Assembly: GCF_964340395.1 (NCBI RefSeq)
Contig: NC_135550.1
Span: 19,633,176-19,697,175 of the forward strand
Length of the DNA stretch: 64,000 bases
Direction: 5' to 3'
Origin: Glandiceps talaboti
Lineage: Eukaryota; Hemichordata; Enteropneusta; Spengelidae
The position numbers and the translations under genes were made by a program. Positions 27,887 to 53,100 of this stretch are shown here, in pieces (the first letter of the stretch is position 1; every line of letters starts with the position of its first letter). The notes beneath the pieces were generated by a model. The model made no database searches. It was not told where the DNA came from and saw nothing but the letters and a program-made list of their open reading frames with translations.

Positions 27887-29601
27887 AATATGAAATAAAC
27901 AATGGCATAAATCCCACTTGTCTAGTTCCTGACGACCGCTCGTTTACCTTCATGAAGACCATAGTTCGTGTAGTCTTTGAGATAACGTAATGTATACGAT
28001 AGACTTCAACAGTACTATGATTTGTTGCTTTGTGTCATATATTTTATGGGCAATCAAAACAATGTACACACATACAATTCTACTCACAACTCAAGCACTA
28101 TGCATTGGGTACATTTATAGCAACTGCTGACATATAACATTTGCTGCTAGTACCCTGATTCGCAAGCCAGTGTGTGAACATCTATTAAGATTTGTATGAG
28201 TCAATCACATGCAGGAGTGAGCTTTATGAATATCTAGATTAAAGTCAGTATTATACTGATAGTAGTGTACATGGACTGAATTGATGCCATTCAGTCATTT
28301 TTTTGCATTCAGTCTGTGATGATATTGACATTTTTACAAATCAATCATTGTTTACATGTATACACAGTATTGTGTTATACCTAATTTGTCATTTGAAGTT
28401 TGTTGAAATTTCAGGTTTAAAAAAACACATATGTTCTGTTTCATTAATCTTTGCACTGACCTTTACTCATGTAACTATTTGTGGTGTCAACACAGGAATT
28501 TAAGACTGGTGTGTTGTGGTGTCAGATAGGGAGGCCACAATGTTGATTGGTTCCATTGACTCTGGTGATGTCAAATTATTATTCTGTAATTTCCACAAGA
28601 AATCTTCTGGGGGGGGGGGGGGGCAGGTACAGGTAATTTATATATTTTTTTAGTGGGGGGCATCCAAAAATAAATTTGTTTGATGAAAAATCCTCTGGCT
28701 CCCCCTGGAAGTTAAAAATGTACACTCCCTTAGGTAAGGTACTGTGTTGATACACTTCGTGCCGGGGGCAACTCCCATAGAGGAGGAGGAAGGGAGGGTC
28801 CCCACGATCGAAAGGAGTCGTTTTTTTGTGCTGGTTGGTATGAGAAAGGGTATACTTTTCATGAGGTGGTGGTATATGAGAAAGGGGCGGGTGAATCAAA
28901 ACTGGCTTTAATTAACAGAGACTATATGCAGTCAACACTGGAAGCGTTTCAACCTGGTGACCTAGCTACCTTCAAAACTTCCGTACTCTCGTCGCTCATG
29001 CCACACTAGATCTAGGGCTAGCTTACCCTGTGAGCCCTGACTTTGATTGTACTTAGACTAATCTTTTAGGCATTATACTGACAGGGACTAATTAAAATGC
29101 AACTTGGTATCAGAAAGGGTATACTTTTTGCATAAAATTGGTATCACAACACATTGGGTTTCAATGCGAAGTCTAGGCGAAGTCTAACACGTAAACAAAA
29201 GGTTAGCCCTATATGATCGATGAGCGCACACAGTACAGAGATAATGGGATACTATAGTATCTTCGGTACATACAAAACAACCCAAGTTTTAGCTATTTAT
29301 GCGAAGCTCCCAGCACTGTGAGAGAGTCTAAAGAAAGCCAAGGGTACGACTAGCTTGAGAACAAATATTTGTGATATGGGGAGAAAATGATAAATTGTCA
29401 CTGAAAATTACACCTAATGTATAAGAGCTCACAGATTTCAATAATGTATCGCACAAAGTATAAAAATGAATTTAGAATTATTAAACTATGCCTTTACATG
29501 TAAATCGAGTGATAAAGGACTTGTTATAAATTTAGTCGTGTCCTTGAGTTTCTTATGCTTAAGATATTGCATGGCATCTAGTAGGTAATGGCGTCTATGT
29601 T
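27887..29601. other. Intergenic region upstream of the receptor gene
   Basis: No firm coding exon. G-runs at 28610-28624 and G-rich repeat fragments to about 28880 resemble those near 18940. The receptor gene's first coding exon (signal peptide) should lie here or further upstream, but I could not identify one with confidence. Confidence 0.4.
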
Positions 29602-29613
29602 ATGCTGTTACAG

Positions 29614-41078
<11,465 letters not shown>

Positions 41079-41996
41079 GTGTATACATATGAAGGCATGT
41101 CGATGTTGTTTAAACCACAGGTGGCTGACAACGTACCTGCCTTTATCCCATGTGCATGACATATCGACACAGTTGAGGGCATTACATTATACAGTACTGT
41201 TGTATTATAATCAATGTCTGTCACTGTGTATGAAAATGCTGTTTTTCAGTTATCCATGAGTATAAATGTACTACGATATCACATTTGAATACTGACATGT
41301 ATATATGTATTTAATCAGAGAAACTGTTTATAATTTTATTACATGTATAAGGCTAGCCATAACAGTAGATGCCTGTCACTACACTCGAAATGGACACATT
41401 GTCGGAAATACTTTTTATACATTCCTACATGACAACATATTTACGTAATAGCCCAGGCATGACCAGCTAGGTCATTCCACAAGCATCCAATGCATCTATG
41501 CCTGATACATTCAGAGATTGAATGTATCACAACTAGATGCTACATGGGGATATTACCAATGATGTACACCTACCCCCTTCCAAAGCCCTTGTCTGTTTCT
41601 ACTTTCCTTAAAAATATGAATGAAAAATGTTATAATTTTCCTGAGCCAACATTCAAACTGTTTTTCTGCCTATAAGCATGACTATTAAGTATGATTGTAT
41701 ACAAGTGCATGTATTTCTCTTAAACTTTTAACTTCAGTGATTTCTTTTGAGTTATACACAGAAATGTCTCAAAGAAATTCATTTAAGATTTCTGTTGAAT
41801 GATATCCTGTATCGGAATGCAGAATACGTCATTTTGATTATACCTCCACCAACGGAGGGTAAATGTATTTACTTAGTTGACTTTTACTGTGACAATAGAC
41901 CCTCCACCTTTTTCTCAACTCAGTACTTTGTAGATTATTAGTTTGTATGTGCTATATTAGACTATATTGTGTGCTTTCATATAGAGAACTTTTATA
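41079..41996. other. 3' flank of the receptor gene
   Basis: Probably 3' UTR and downstream DNA. No clear AATAAA was found within the first 900 bp, so the cleavage site is unassigned. No other gene seen. Confidence 0.4.
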
Positions 41997-42089
41997 TTGA
42001 TACAAATTTATTATATATATTATTTAATTATCATTGCAGACAGCAATATTTCAATAATTTTACTGTATGTTTTATTTCTAAAAATAAAA

Positions 42090-42579
42090 TGGGATGAATA
42101 TAAGGATATAAGAAATTACAGACCTCTTTCATTGTTACCTTTATTTAGGAAAGTTTTCGAGAAGATCGTTTTTAAGAACTTATATAGTCATGTTCCAAGC
42201 AATGCTAATGTGATTTCTGATGATCAACAATGTTTTGTTCTTGGGAGAAGCGTTGAGACTAATCTGGTCACCAGGTACACCGATTTTATATCAACTGCGT
42301 TCAATAACAAATTACAAACCGATTCAATTTATCTCGATTTTAGTAAAGCGTTTGATTGAATTTCTCACAAATTACTCATTCACAAACTTTCTTCCTTTGG
42401 TTATACTGGAAATTGCAGTAGGTGGGTTGATTCATATCTGTCTGATCACTCTCAGAGAACTGTTGTTGAGGGAAGTTTTTCAAAATGGTGCCCAGTTTTT
42501 TCTGGTGTGCCTCAGGGGTCTATTATTGGTCCCCTGTTATTTATTTTGTACGTTAATGACTTGTCAGCATGTGCTTATT
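42090..42579 (+). pseudogene. Degenerate non-LTR reverse transcriptase fragment
   Basis: One frame encodes reverse-transcriptase core motifs: NYRPLSLLPLFRKVFEKIV, YLDFSKAFD, then an in-frame TGA (42357-42359), then ISHKLL, SGVPQGSIIGPLLFILYVNDL and a second stop. The catalytic YADD box is absent because the fragment ends before it. It is truncated at both ends and inactive. It differs in sequence from the LINE at 31597-33085, so it is another family. Confidence 0.85.
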
Positions 42580-42762
42580 GAGTGTTTATTCAGTGTGATG
42601 ATCTCCCAGAAGATATAAAATATCGTAAAATATCTTATGATGTGAGTTTTGAGAATTCGAAGTCTGTAAAATATATATTCTGACAATTTTGCTTGAGAAC
42701 AGTATCTACAGCATTGAATGAAATGGGATTTACAAATGATGCCACTTTACTTAGTTCTCTGC

Positions 42763-42777
42763 TGCTGCTGCTGCTGC

Positions 42778-42821
<44 letters not shown>
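42763..42821. repeat. (CTG)n(TTG)n trinucleotide microsatellite
   Basis: About 6 CTG units followed by about 13 TTG units. Noncoding here. Confidence 0.95.
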
Positions 42822-43181
42822 TACTTCTTTGCATGAATGGCAAGGAAATTATCATAAATTATCATTTTAGCACTTTGGTGCTTGAGTATGAGACACACAC
42901 AATCCTTGTTAATAATTGCATGCTGTTATAGATTAGATATCAAATTTTACCAAACAATCCCGCCTTCCAAAATGTTCCACTTTTGTGTGGTGTTTGAGAC
43001 CACACAAACCTCTAATCTATCAAATCACGTTAACGCGTCATTTGATGAGTTCTGATTTACAGTAAACTGGAGCAGAAAACCCTCAAATGCTAAGCCTTTT
43101 TGACCAGAAATGGGGTTTTACAGACACAGGTGATTTATACAACATTTTACTCAAGACTAAAAACAGAAAAAAATTGTTGAA

Positions 43182-43393
<212 letters not shown>

Positions 43394-43643
43394 ATATCCC
43401 TGAGCGCACTCTGCCTTTACTGTGTGTAAAGGCTTATAACAGACAAGTCACTTCGACAGTAAATATTCCATCAGGGGAAAAGGACTACAATTTACATGTA
43501 GATATGGGAAAGTGGTATGTTTTCAAAAATTATAATGAAAGCTTTAAACATGTCCTTTGTTAAGTTATTAAAGCATTTGAAAATACTATCAAGTACTGGC
43601 AACTGTCCACCCACTGGAAACTGTCCACCCCCGGGTTAATTTA

Positions 43644-46600
43644 ATGGAAGAATCCACTACGAAAGAACGCGAGATCACAAGCAGAACGACATTCAAGATG
43701 GCGACGTCCAGTGCGAAGAGTCGCGTGGTGAAAAATAAAGCAACGAAAAAGACACGAAAACGAAAAGAAAACAATGATCCAGCAGACGAATTCAACATAG
43801 ATGAAGTTCTATACCTAGGCGGAGATGAGGTGGGTTGTTATCATGGTCTTAAACAACTGGAAAACAAATAATTATGCCAGTCTTACCTTACCACGTGTAA
43901 TATTCACCGTAAACGAAAATGTCGCAATGAAAGACATTTAAACGTACACATGTTACGTGTGTAGAAACAGTGAAAATGTCACCCGTATCTTTTGGACATG
44001 TCGATTGATTTATTGTTATCAATAACAAATGTGATGTATATTATGAGATACTAACAGTTCGCCCATAATTGTACTCATTTGCAACATTGACTGACTGAGC
44101 ACCACACGAATGTAGATTGTATGAACACACACTGTGTATACATTAGCTCTGGAAATATGCTCTCCGAGAACTCTGACAAATCTCCACACCCCTCCGCTGT
44201 AATGTATCCTCCCTATAAAAAACGAGAATAAAAGAGTATTTTTAAAAACACCTAGATGAAAATAAATTTATAATGATGATCCAAGCTTGATAAATTAAAA
44301 CATCGAAATAAACTTTAAATCACTAAATTCAACCTATGTCTTGTCTATTCTGTCATTTCTTTTCTGATATTTGCTCGAACCACAAAATACATGGTGGTGG
44401 GAATGACTAGCTCAATATTGCACATGCACACAACTCCCAACGGTGCAGTCAAGTTATCTGTGTTGTGACTCGGCCCTTGGGTGAACTTTAGACAAGAAAT
44501 GACAGAATAGAGAAGACATAGGTTAAATTTTGTGATTTAAAGTACATTTTTTGCTCTTTTTAGTCATTAACAAGGGGTTTGGTGTGTGTGTGTGGGGGGG
44601 GGGGAGGTATTATTGTAACCCGTGCACATGAGGAAAATGTACAATCTCTTGGTTTTTGATTGGGCGGAACCATAGCATAGTGGAACAAAACATTTGTCAG
44701 TTCTCGGAGTATACATTTTCAGAACCAAATACAGATGTACCATCAAAGTACACATTAATCACAACGATATTTTGGACAAAATAGATTGATTACTAAGTTG
44801 TGTATAAATTATAAAGTCATTATATAATCATGTCAAAAGTTGATTTTCGAATTCTGTCAAATTAATATAATACATACTGTTAAACATACATGTACATTTA
44901 TTTTTTGTTCCAATCCAAATAATAGGAAGACTTCAAAATGCTGGAATCCATACATGATGGTGAAGCAGGTGATAAAAAACAATTTGACAATGTGAAAGAA
45001 GTAAATGAATCAGAATTGAAAGAGTTTATGCAGACACTTGGATTCAATGAGTAAGTGATAACATAGAAGGAAAGAGCTTAGCAGCTTCATTGTTTGTACT
45101 TTAAAATCAACAGTAGTCACTCGTAATTATTTATTTACCTAATGTTGTCAGAAATGCAGTCAATGCAGTCAATGCACCGATCTTTGATAAAAAAGTGAAA
45201 TCTTGTGTTAATGTGATAGTAACAACCAAACTGTAACATTGTTATTTGTGTATTTAGTTTTTGGAAATCTTCAAGAACTCATTTTGTATTCCTCAAACAA
45301 TCTCATCAGAGTGGCATTTAAACTGAACTCTTGATTCATAGAAGAAATTAAAAATATCATTTTATCAGGAGAGTGTAGAGAGAGACACAAAGAATTGAAT
45401 GTTATGCATTATTGTTGAATAATCTATGTATATATCAATTCAAACCCAGTGGTGTTGAAGAAATATTAATTCAAAGTACGAGTTACATACATGATGATGT
45501 AATACAGACAACATTTTGAAAATGAGCATTTACATTCAAAAACAATATGAATTAATATACAGCTAAAACAGCCAGTGATCACCAGATGACTACAAATAAT
45601 GATCAAATGCATGACTGTACAAAGTATGCACATTTAATGATCAAAGCTGACCATTGAACAAGTTGAGGTTATCGTTTTACTTGCTAGATACAAACACTTT
45701 TTACTACGGAAAACAGCATGATTGTGATTGAAGAGAGTTGTGTTTACTTTAATTTAGCTTTTTAGACTCACATCAATAACAACTAAGCTGTTTTCAGCTG
45801 TAAAAGTGTTGTTATCTATCAAGTAAAAGAACAGACCCAAATTCAAAATGATCAATTCTGATCGTATGTTATGTATAGTCTTCTGGCAAATGCTTCCTGT
45901 CTTAGCTGTATATGTAATAACAACTGTTGTTGTAATGAGGGCTAACACTTGTTGTATTATGGTGGTAGAAGTACGTACAGTTTGTCAACTTGATTATTAT
46001 ATCACTAGTCTTCAACATAATACAAAAATTTACACTAAAGTAGCAAAAACAAAATGGTTGCCTCAAGCAGTAATTGAATATTCATCTCTTTCGTTATACT
46101 CAAGTCAAAGTGAGAAAGAGTCCAAGAATGCCAATAAAATAAAAACATCAAAAATCGAGGAACCCAAAACATCCAATATCAAGGAACCAAAAACATCCAA
46201 AATCAAGGAACCAAAAACATCCAAAATCAAGGAACCAAAAGTTAAAACTACAGAATCTTCAGCTAAGAAGAGCAAAGATAAAACTAGTAAAAAGGACAAG
46301 GAAAAGAAAAGTGAAAGATTTGTACAACATCCAGAGATAAGCAGTACAAGTAGCGAAGCCTTAGACAAGAATGATGAACCAATAAGAAAGAAATTCCTGG
46401 TACAACCTGGTGGAAAATGGTATGACGAAGAGGAGGTGAGTGTAGATGCTTACAGTTTGGATGCCAGAAACACAAAATGAATCAAAATGGTTTGGTAACT
46501 GACAGTTACTAACTGTATATCAGTGCTTTGAATACAGTCTTATCTTTGTTTAAGAACACACCAACGCAGTCCTAGCTATTGTAACAAAAAATATTATTTG

Positions 46601-47105
46601 TCGCCAGCTGAATTTCTTAATCTGTTTTGTAGGTTGAATCAAAGACAACGGTGTCACCCACCCCAACCAAGATTTCATAGAGAATTACAGATCTCCCTGT
46701 CATTAGTTTGTTCTTTACTGAATGGATACTCTTTCTTGTAGGTTGAATCAAAGACTTCAGTATCTTCTCCCCCTGATTCAGATGTTGTAGAGAAGTACAG
46801 ACAAAGGGCAGTGAAGATTTTTGAAGCTGAAGTAGCCTTATATGCAGAAAGTGAGTATCTCAATAACATACTTATCTAAGTCTATTCTGACATACATCTT
46901 GTCCGTTATTCATTACCTTATACAACTAAATTCAACCAAGTGTCCAAGTTAACCTGGCTCAAGCTATACTAAAACTACCTATTGGCATTGAGTTTCACTA
47001 TTTATCACAGTGTAACATTTCACTTCCTGGTGTTGCATTGTAAGCAAATTGTTGACAAGGCCAAAGCTGGCTAGCCTACTAGACACACACATGCATGCAC
47101 GCACG

Positions 47106-47194
<89 letters not shown>

Positions 47195-50100
47195 CTGACA
47201 ACTTCATTGAAACTGTGAACTCAGTGCATGCTTGGTGTTCTGTGTATGTAACAAGCCATGTGTGAATGTGTAGTGATAGCCAGATTTATGTGATTGAGAA
47301 TATGTCTTTATATGATTAATGAGGTAGACTTGATTATTTTAAACAGTGGAATTACAAGTGGGTTGTTTTAGCACAGCTTGTGACAGGCAAACTTGGATGG
47401 ATGATTAGTTGAAAGAATTGTATTGTATTTATGGTATACATGGTTCCTATGATTTGATACATACGTTTAGTGGAACACATTCTATGCAAGATTTTACATT
47501 AATCATTTGTTTCATACTTACTAATTTTCGTCTTGTTATGTCTGTCGTGTAGAGAAATCAAATGAAAAAACTACCAGTAACAACTGGATGCAAACAGTGA
47601 TAAAATCTGGTACGCTCGGAGACAAAATGGCTGCCCTGACTGTAATGATACAAGACAGTTCAATACACAACTTTGGAAAGTTAGATACATTGATAGCTAT
47701 GACCAAGAAGAAAGGAAGAAGGGAAGCTATCATGGCAATGGAAACATTGAAAGAATTGTGGTTGTCACATTTATTACTTGAAAACAGGAAACTGAAAAGC
47801 TTCTCACAGGTACATTTATTCAAATTTGTTATATCCAGCACTTACACATATCACAAGTACCCAACAAAAAATTGTAATGTTAGGTACTTTAAAGGAAGAA
47901 TGAAACAGAAAGAACTCAGCCCGGTTGTGTACTGTGTCAATTTGTTGCAAAATAATCATCGTCTCTAGTGTGTTTCATCATTGTAGTATTTCCAATTGTC
48001 ATGTTCCACACCTTTTCGTTGTCAGCAGTGTCTTTGTCCTTTCTATATGTTTTTAAAGTAATGAAACCTTCATAATTTGATGATTAGGTCACAACGTTTG
48101 GCAGTAAACCATTATTATTTATTGTTTTTATATTACCAACATGGTTGCAGTTATTTACAGAGATAATCAAATAAAAATGTTTTACGTAGATCTTACATTG
48201 TAACTGATTACCTGTACTACTATTGAGTTGAGGCCTCGTGATAAATGAAAGTACATTCTTTTCATTTCTTAGCATCCGTTTGATCAACTGAAGAAATTGA
48301 GTCGTACGAAAGAAAAGGCAGGCAGAGACAAGAAGTTACTTTTGTGGTATTTTGAAGAATTATTGAAAAACCGATTTCAGGAATATTTGGAAGCTGTACA
48401 GGTAAGATTTAGCGAGATTGTACATTAACTGTAGTGGGAATTGGATCAAGTAAGATACGATTACTGAAGTCCATTTTTCACAATTCTCCAATGAGTGGTA
48501 TTTATATTGTCTGATAATACGTCAGTGTCCAATTTACTATACAGTTTTACCTTTAACAAATTTACCTTCCATTTCAACAGTTAGTGATTTGTAGTCTTGT
48601 CAAGCATAAATTTTATAGTAGAATGTAGTACAGTGTTGCCTTGTTAAAATCCTATGTGAAAGGCTTCATATAAATCGCCATCTTTCCTCAGGTTGTCATG
48701 AAACAAGTTGCATTGGAATGAAAACTTACTTGAGAGACACAAGACAAGAACAAGTTTCAGTATTAAACTTTAAAGGCCCAGTGTGAATTCAAATTGAATT
48801 TAGGCGTAAAACAGATATCTGGCAGAGATATGGAATAATTTAGTCCCAAATGAAAGATAAAATGACTCCACTGATAACATGAATGTACAAACCTGGAATT
48901 GAAACCCCGGCCTTTAATGACCTTTGATCAAAGTCAACAGTGCTAGCTTCAAAATGAGAGTTGTAAGACCTGTTTAATGTAATTTTAAATTCCTGTTATT
49001 CTCACTAAAAGAGATTGTGTTAACAGAAGTTGATATCAATTGTTTTTTCATTTTTCTGTTCAATAAGGTATTATCCCATGATACAGTATCTGCTGTAAAG
49101 ACCAAGGCAATAAGTACGATATATGACCTCCTAGTCAACACACCAGAACAAGAAAAGGTAAGATTAGCCACCCAGGCAATAAGTATAATACATGACCTCA
49201 TAATAAGCTCACCAGAACAATAAAAGATAAAAATAGCCACCAGGGTAATAAATACAATATATGACCTCCTTCCTGTTCAGCACACTAGAATGAGAAAGGG
49301 TAAAAATAGCCATAAAGGTAATAAGTGCAATGTATGACCTGGTTAGCACACTAGAACAAGAAAAGGTGGTAATCTCTACCAAGGCAATATGTACAATATT
49401 TGAACGAGCCCATCAGAAGAAAAGGGTAAAAATAACCACCAGGGCAATACGTACAATATTCCCATCATACATACATCATATACACTCAGCACAAGACCTG
49501 ACAAGTAAATCTACCACATATTTTTAAGATTTCAATTATTAATATTGACTGCTTCTTTTTCAGATTCTTTTATCTCAACTTGTCAATAAACTTGGTGATC
49601 CCGACTATAAGATTGCAGCCAAGGTGTCACATCTCTTAGGAAAGTTAGGTAAGTCACATGTTACATGTCACATCTCTTAGGAAAGTTAGGTAAGTCACAT
49701 GTTACATTTAGTGAAGTTAGGTAAGTCGCATGTCACATCTCTTAGGAAAGTTAGGTAAGTCACAAGTTACACGTAATGAAGTTAAATAAGTCACGTTATA
49801 TCCAGTGAAGTTAGGTAAGTCACATGTTACATGTAATGAAGTTAGATAATTCACGTTACATCTAGTGAAGTTAGGTAAGTCACATGTTACATGTAATGAA
49901 GTTAGATAATTCACGTTACATCTAGTGAAGTTAGGTAAGTCACATGTTACATCTAGTGAAGTTAGGTAAGTCACATGTTACACGTAATGAAGTTAAATAA
50001 GTCACACGTTACATCTAGTGAAGTTAGGTAAGTCACATGTTACATCTAGTGAAGTTAGGTAAGTCACATGTTACATCTAGTGAAGTTAGGTAAGTCACAT

Positions 50101-53100
50101 GCTACATGTTAATGAAGTTAGGTGTTAAGCTACATGTCAAATCTCATATATTAGGAAAGTTAGGCAAGTAAGGTATATCACATCTCAACAGGCAAGTTAG
50201 GTGTAAAGTCAGTCATATGTTACATCTAATGAAGTTTAAGGTATTTAAAACCACATCACATCTCTCAGGAAAGTTAGGTGAGTCACATGATACATCTAGT
50301 AAAGTTAGGTGAGTCACATGACACTTTAAGCTCGGTGAGTCACATGACACACGAGTCGCATGACACATCTAATGAAGTGCAGTGAGTCACATGACACATC
50401 TAGTGAAGTTGGGTGTTTAAAGCTACATACATGTATCACATCTCTTAAGAAAGTTATGCAAGTCACATGTTACATCTAGTGAAGTTAGGTATGGCACGTT
50501 TCATAAAAAAGCACAAACAACTGTCAATAGTCTAGACTATCATGTTTACAACTTTTTGCCACTTTTACCGATTCTTATGCAACAAAAACAAAATACTCTA
50601 AAGATCCCTAACATTATTGTACAACAAATGCAGTTTATTGACTTATGTAAATCTTGCTTGCAAAGTTAATATGAGTGGAAAGATTGCAATCAAGAATGAC
50701 ATAAGAGAATGTATTGAGACAAGTGATGGAAGTAAATATGGACGTATGTAGGTAGTAATTTCAAACATTGATGAATGTGTAATTGTGTTTTGCAGTTGAA
50801 ATTCATCCTCAGATGAAAGCCATTGTAGCAGGAGAAGTAGAAACAGTACTGTACAGACCAAACATTGGGGTCAAAGCACAGTAAGTATTTGTTTTAAGTT
50901 TAACTCTTAAGAAATTCTACTATTTTCAATTCAGGTTTTAGTAATTTTTGTTTGGATTGTAGACAGTGCCCTCTAGTGTTGTACATTAGGTTTTTATTGA
51001 AGTTAACATTATTGTTTGTGTATGTAGCTGTGGCCAGCTGTCAAAACAACATTCTTTGGTTTCTTGTCTGTATTAATGATATAAACCTAATTTAAGTTAT
51101 TGTTTGTTTATGCAACCTTTGTCTCAGTCTAGACATCATCCCCTCTTCTCTGTGTCCTGCCCTGGTGATTGTCCCCCACATTTATAACAGAAAATCAAAT
51201 CTATCATGTGTACATAACCTCTGTCAAACGTCTAGACAGTGCCCCCTTGTGTCCTGCCCCAGTGACTGTCCCTCACATTTGCAATACAAAATCAAATTTA
51301 TTATGTGTACATAATCTTTGACTTTAGACTAGACAGCGCCCCCTTGTGTCCTGCCCTGGTGTTTGACCCCCATATTTGTAATGCAAAATCAAATTTATTA
51401 TGCGTACATAACCTTTGTCATGAGTCCAGGCATAGACTTGAACCCATCAATTCAGTTGCCATGGGAGACCGTTATCATTATGTACATTCATTTTGACTTT
51501 GACAGTCAATCCCTGATGCTACCTCTAGCAAAGAGTTGGTCTATTTGTAGTCCTCTGTGACAAGCATAACGATAGGCCAGATATATATTGTACCCAGGTG
51601 TACTGTAAATTAACACTACACTAATTAACAAATGATACAAGGTGACAATGAGGGTAGAACAAAGTACATTCACATTGTATATCACACCAGTTTTTTCAGA
51701 CATTTGTCTGCAATTGATGGGACATTGAAGCTAAAGAGGGACATTTTTCAGAATGATTTTTATCCCAACTTTTGCCACAATTCATGCCTAGCATGTCTAT
51801 GATAACTGATTCTACATTCATCCATTATCTGTTAGTCTTTGTAAAACCAATCAAGGGTACCTGGACTTTAAGATTTACACTCCAGATGTTAGGGTCATTT
51901 TCCTGATTTGGATGTACGTATTTTAGTCATGTTAATTTGAATTTTGTTTTATTTTACACAGATACTATGCGATATGTTTCTTGAATCAGTTTGTACTAAG
52001 TCATGAAGAGCCAGAACTAGCTACAAAGTTGATAACAATCTATTTCTCATTCTTCAGGGTAAGTCGTCATTTAGGTTTTACTGTTCTCTCCCCCCAACCC
52101 CACTCCCACACCTCATTACTACAATCATTAACTATCTGTCATTACTTGCCATTTTGACAACTTTGTAAATTTGTTTACTGTGTTTACTGTGAATTGAATT
52201 GTTTTTTGTCACCATTGAAATGATACTGCCAGAGATATGTGTATAAGCTCCGCAGGGATTGTTGTACACATTATGAAGCTCACTGTCTTGTTTGACAAGT
52301 TGGTGATTGCTTTTAATAATCAAATAAAATCTTCACCTGGACAACTTCATTATTTTACCTGAAGCCTAATAGTAGAGGTTCATAATCAAACAAAGCTATG
52401 GTAAATGAGTATAAAAGTAGCTTGAAACTTCTACTCGTTGCACACCTTAGTGGATTTTTTATAAGAAATTTGATTCAATTTTAAAATAACACTAACAATT
52501 CTAAAGAATAAAAGTGAAATGTGTTGAAACTATCCACCCTTCTACTCAAATAGTGTCAACGTTTAGTCCAAAACTTTGGAATGGCAAGATTTTTGTGATA
52601 CTGCCCTCTATGGCAGGTATTCTTATAAAAGACGAAGGCACTACCCCCAGTAGTACTAGGTAGTGGTATTACGGTAAGGTGGGGGAATTGCTAGAAGGCT
52701 GAATCATGCATTGTGAAAGCAACCATTGTCAGCATGAATCACACTTGATGATGAAATGATGGCTACAAATGTTTCTTGATTGAATAATTTATTATAAAGA
52801 AATGTAACAATGAACAAAATAATATATGATTTCAGACATTTGTTAAAAAGAAAGAAGTGGATGGTAAAATGTTGAGTGCACTTCTAACTGGAGTTAACAG
52901 GGCATATCCATATGCTAAAGGTAAGGGCAATGTAGTCTTCAGTTAGAAAGTTGTGTGTAAAGCCATGAGTTTATGTGAAATAAATATTGGTGAAAGAAAT
53001 ACAGAATTATGAATGAAGCTGTTTTTTGAGTATGCAGTGAGATGACATAGTTACGGGTTGTTGTCAGATCACAGAAATACAGATATGAAGGTATCCTAGT

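Noticed and set aside
28579-28899. 106-codon Pro-rich minus-strand ORF
   Set aside because: It spans G/C runs of a dispersed repeat and has no recognisable domain.
45848-46104. 5' half of a 210-codon ORF leading into CEBPZ exon 3
   Set aside because: Only the part from 46105 matches the gene in phase after a good acceptor (TATACTCAAG). The upstream part is read as intron that happens to be open.
49640-50495. Regular short repeats resembling a CRISPR array
   Set aside because: Animal nuclear DNA; the repeats are contiguous, without unique spacers, and derive from the exon 8 splice site.
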